The notes under the pieces: model-generated
Seen by the model: the letters and a program-made list of their open reading frames with translations, nothing else
Databases searched by the model: none
Told to the model about the DNA's origin: nothing
In this document: positions 6,743 through 7,052 of the stretch, piece by piece
How the letters are laid out: every line of letters begins with the position of its first letter
How positions within the stretch are numbered: the first letter of the stretch is position 1
Made by a program: the position numbers and the translations under genes
Origin: Chloroflexota bacterium
GTDB taxonomy: Bacteria > Chloroflexota > Dormibacteria > Dormibacterales > Dormibacteraceae
Direction of reading: 5' to 3'
Assembly (NCBI GenBank): GCA_005888075.1
Contig: VBKD01000027.1
Span: 1 to 7,052 of the forward strand
DNA length: 7,052 nucleotides

Positions 6743-6786
6743 ACGCCGGCGCGCGCCGCCGGCACAAACGGCAGCGCGCGCGGCGT
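6743..6786. other. Strong GC-rich hairpin between the micro-ORF and glnA
   Basis: ACGCC-(G)-GCGCGCGC at 6743-6756 pairs with GCGCGCGCGGCGT at 6774-6786, with one bulged G. An inner stem GCCG (6758-6761)/CGGC (6769-6772) closes loop GCACAAA, with a C/A mismatch between the stems. About 17 base pairs in total. On the minus strand it begins about 15 bases after the micro-ORF stop, so it could terminate or stabilise that transcript, but no T-run follows on either strand, so it is not a classic intrinsic terminator. Confidence 0.65.
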
Positions 6787-6801
6787 GTCGACCGAGAAGG
6801 C

Positions 6802-6888
6802 TTAGGCTTCTCCGGCGGTTCGCCGCTTGACGACCACCAGCAGCAGAGCCCAGAAGGCGGCGACTCCGACGATGTACAAAGCTGTCAT
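6802..6888 (-). CDS. Putative 28-aa single-span membrane micro-protein
   Basis: ATG at 6888 to TAA at 6802 encodes a 28-residue peptide: an uncharged start (MTALYIVG), one hydrophobic stretch (about residues 3-20, VGVAAFWALLLVVV), then the basic stop-transfer KRR and TAGEA. That is the order expected of a single-pass micro-protein with its basic end in the cytoplasm. A good Shine-Dalgarno, AAAGGAGAA (6898-6906), precedes it at about 11 bases, slightly long. A three-codon ATG-GAC-CTA-TGA sits in the gap and overlaps the start as ATGA, but is only 3 bases from the site. Size and shape recall KdpF-like subunits, but no kdpA follows; the next gene on this strand is glnA, 245 bp away behind a GC hairpin. 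Function unknown. Coding status rests on composition and ribosome site only. Confidence 0.5.
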   Translation of the reverse strand: MTALYIVGVAAFWALLLVVVKRRTAGEA

Positions 6889-6930
6889 AGGTCCATCTTC
6901 TCCTTTGGCGGACGCTCCTTATACGGGCGC

Positions 6931-6984
6931 CCTGAACAAGTTTCAGGCCGTGCAACCCGTGTCATTGACACAAGTCGCACGGCC
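6931..6984. promoter_or_regulatory. Nested 39-nt palindrome plus adjacent hairpin upstream of the micro-ORF; contains motif copy 2
   Basis: From 6946 to 6984 the arms are arranged symmetrically: GGCCGTGC, five bases, GTGTCA, one base, TGACAC, five bases, GCACGGCC. The two 5-base spacers do not pair with each other, so this is a two-part hairpin with an internal loop, or two concentric binding sites. Immediately beside it CCTGAA (6931-6936) pairs with TTCAGG (6942-6947) around a 5-base loop. The inner part is motif copy 2 (6958-6975, minus orientation: ACTTGTGTC-AAT-GACACG). It ends about 43-58 bp before the micro-ORF start on the minus strand. No T-run follows on either strand. Confidence 0.6.
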
Positions 6985-7052
6985 CGTTGATTCTGATTAC
7001 GGGGTGACGGGGAGCGTGTGAGTGACGGGCACCGACGGCGGTTCCACGCCCA
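6985..7052. other. Right edge, no feature recognised
   Basis: No coding frame with a family signature and no repeat is seen here. A TTGACA-like hexamer lies at 6965-6970, but no acceptable -10 follows at normal spacing on the plus strand. Confidence 0.4.

Noticed and set aside
6802..6888. Calling the micro-ORF kdpF
   Set aside because: No kdpA follows and the tail (KRRTAGEA) does not resemble KdpF; only size and one membrane span agree.
6682..6990. Plus-strand open frame of 102 codons in the glnA upstream region
   Set aside because: Covers hairpins and the micro-ORF in antisense, polar Arg/Gly-rich composition, no supported start site.
6965..6993. Plus-strand promoter with TTGACA
   Set aside because: The best hexamer at 17-bp spacing is TGATTC, a poor -10, and the TTGACA is part of the palindrome.

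Overview
This is a GC-rich bacterial window of ordinary chromosomal character. The genes fit a high-GC Terrabacteria lineage (Actinomycetota or a Chloroflexota/Dormibacterota-like soil group): an actinobacterial-style GSI-beta glutamine synthetase, a GAF-PucR regulator, GTG and TTG starts, and strong G/C third positions. I cannot name the species. I see no phage, transposase, CRISPR array, tRNA or rRNA.

Layout. (1) Positions 1-3031, minus strand: a tight operon read right to left. It holds a class V PLP-dependent aminotransferase (cysteine desulfurase/selenocysteine lyase type, with an apparent one-base frameshift near its N-terminus), a 62-aa PLDc_N-like membrane protein, a 75-aa DUF4190-like membrane protein, and a membrane-anchored GH5 glycosidase that runs off the left edge. 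Gaps are about 15 and 13 bp, then a 4-base TTGA overlap. (2) Positions 3032-3202: a divergent intergenic region with a perfect 29-bp tandem duplication, each copy carrying a small palindrome. (3) Positions 3203-4957, plus strand: a 584-aa GAF-domain regulator with a PucR/CdaR-type C-terminal helix-turn-helix. (4) Positions 4958-5111: convergent spacer with two near-identical 20-bp direct repeats and a strong, probably bidirectional, intrinsic terminator. (5) Positions 5112-6557, minus strand: glnA, type I-beta, with a tyrosine at the adenylylation position. (6) Positions 6558-7052: about 500 bp with one likely 28-aa single-span membrane micro-ORF (6802-6888, minus) and several inverted repeats. 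Two of these share an 18-nt motif, ACTTGTGTC-N3-GACACG, identical outside the three central bases, in opposite orientation, one upstream of glnA and one upstream of the micro-ORF.

How the genes may work together: glnA is the ammonium-assimilation enzyme. The PucR-type regulator, from a family often tied to purine, sugar-diacid or nitrogen-compound use, lies between glnA (convergent) and the aminotransferase operon (divergent). A role for it in controlling the divergent operon is inference from position and from the duplicated palindrome between them. No clearly new system is visible. The most novel-looking signals are the shared palindromic motif, the 39-nt nested palindrome, the micro-ORF, the 29-bp tandem duplication and the frameshift.
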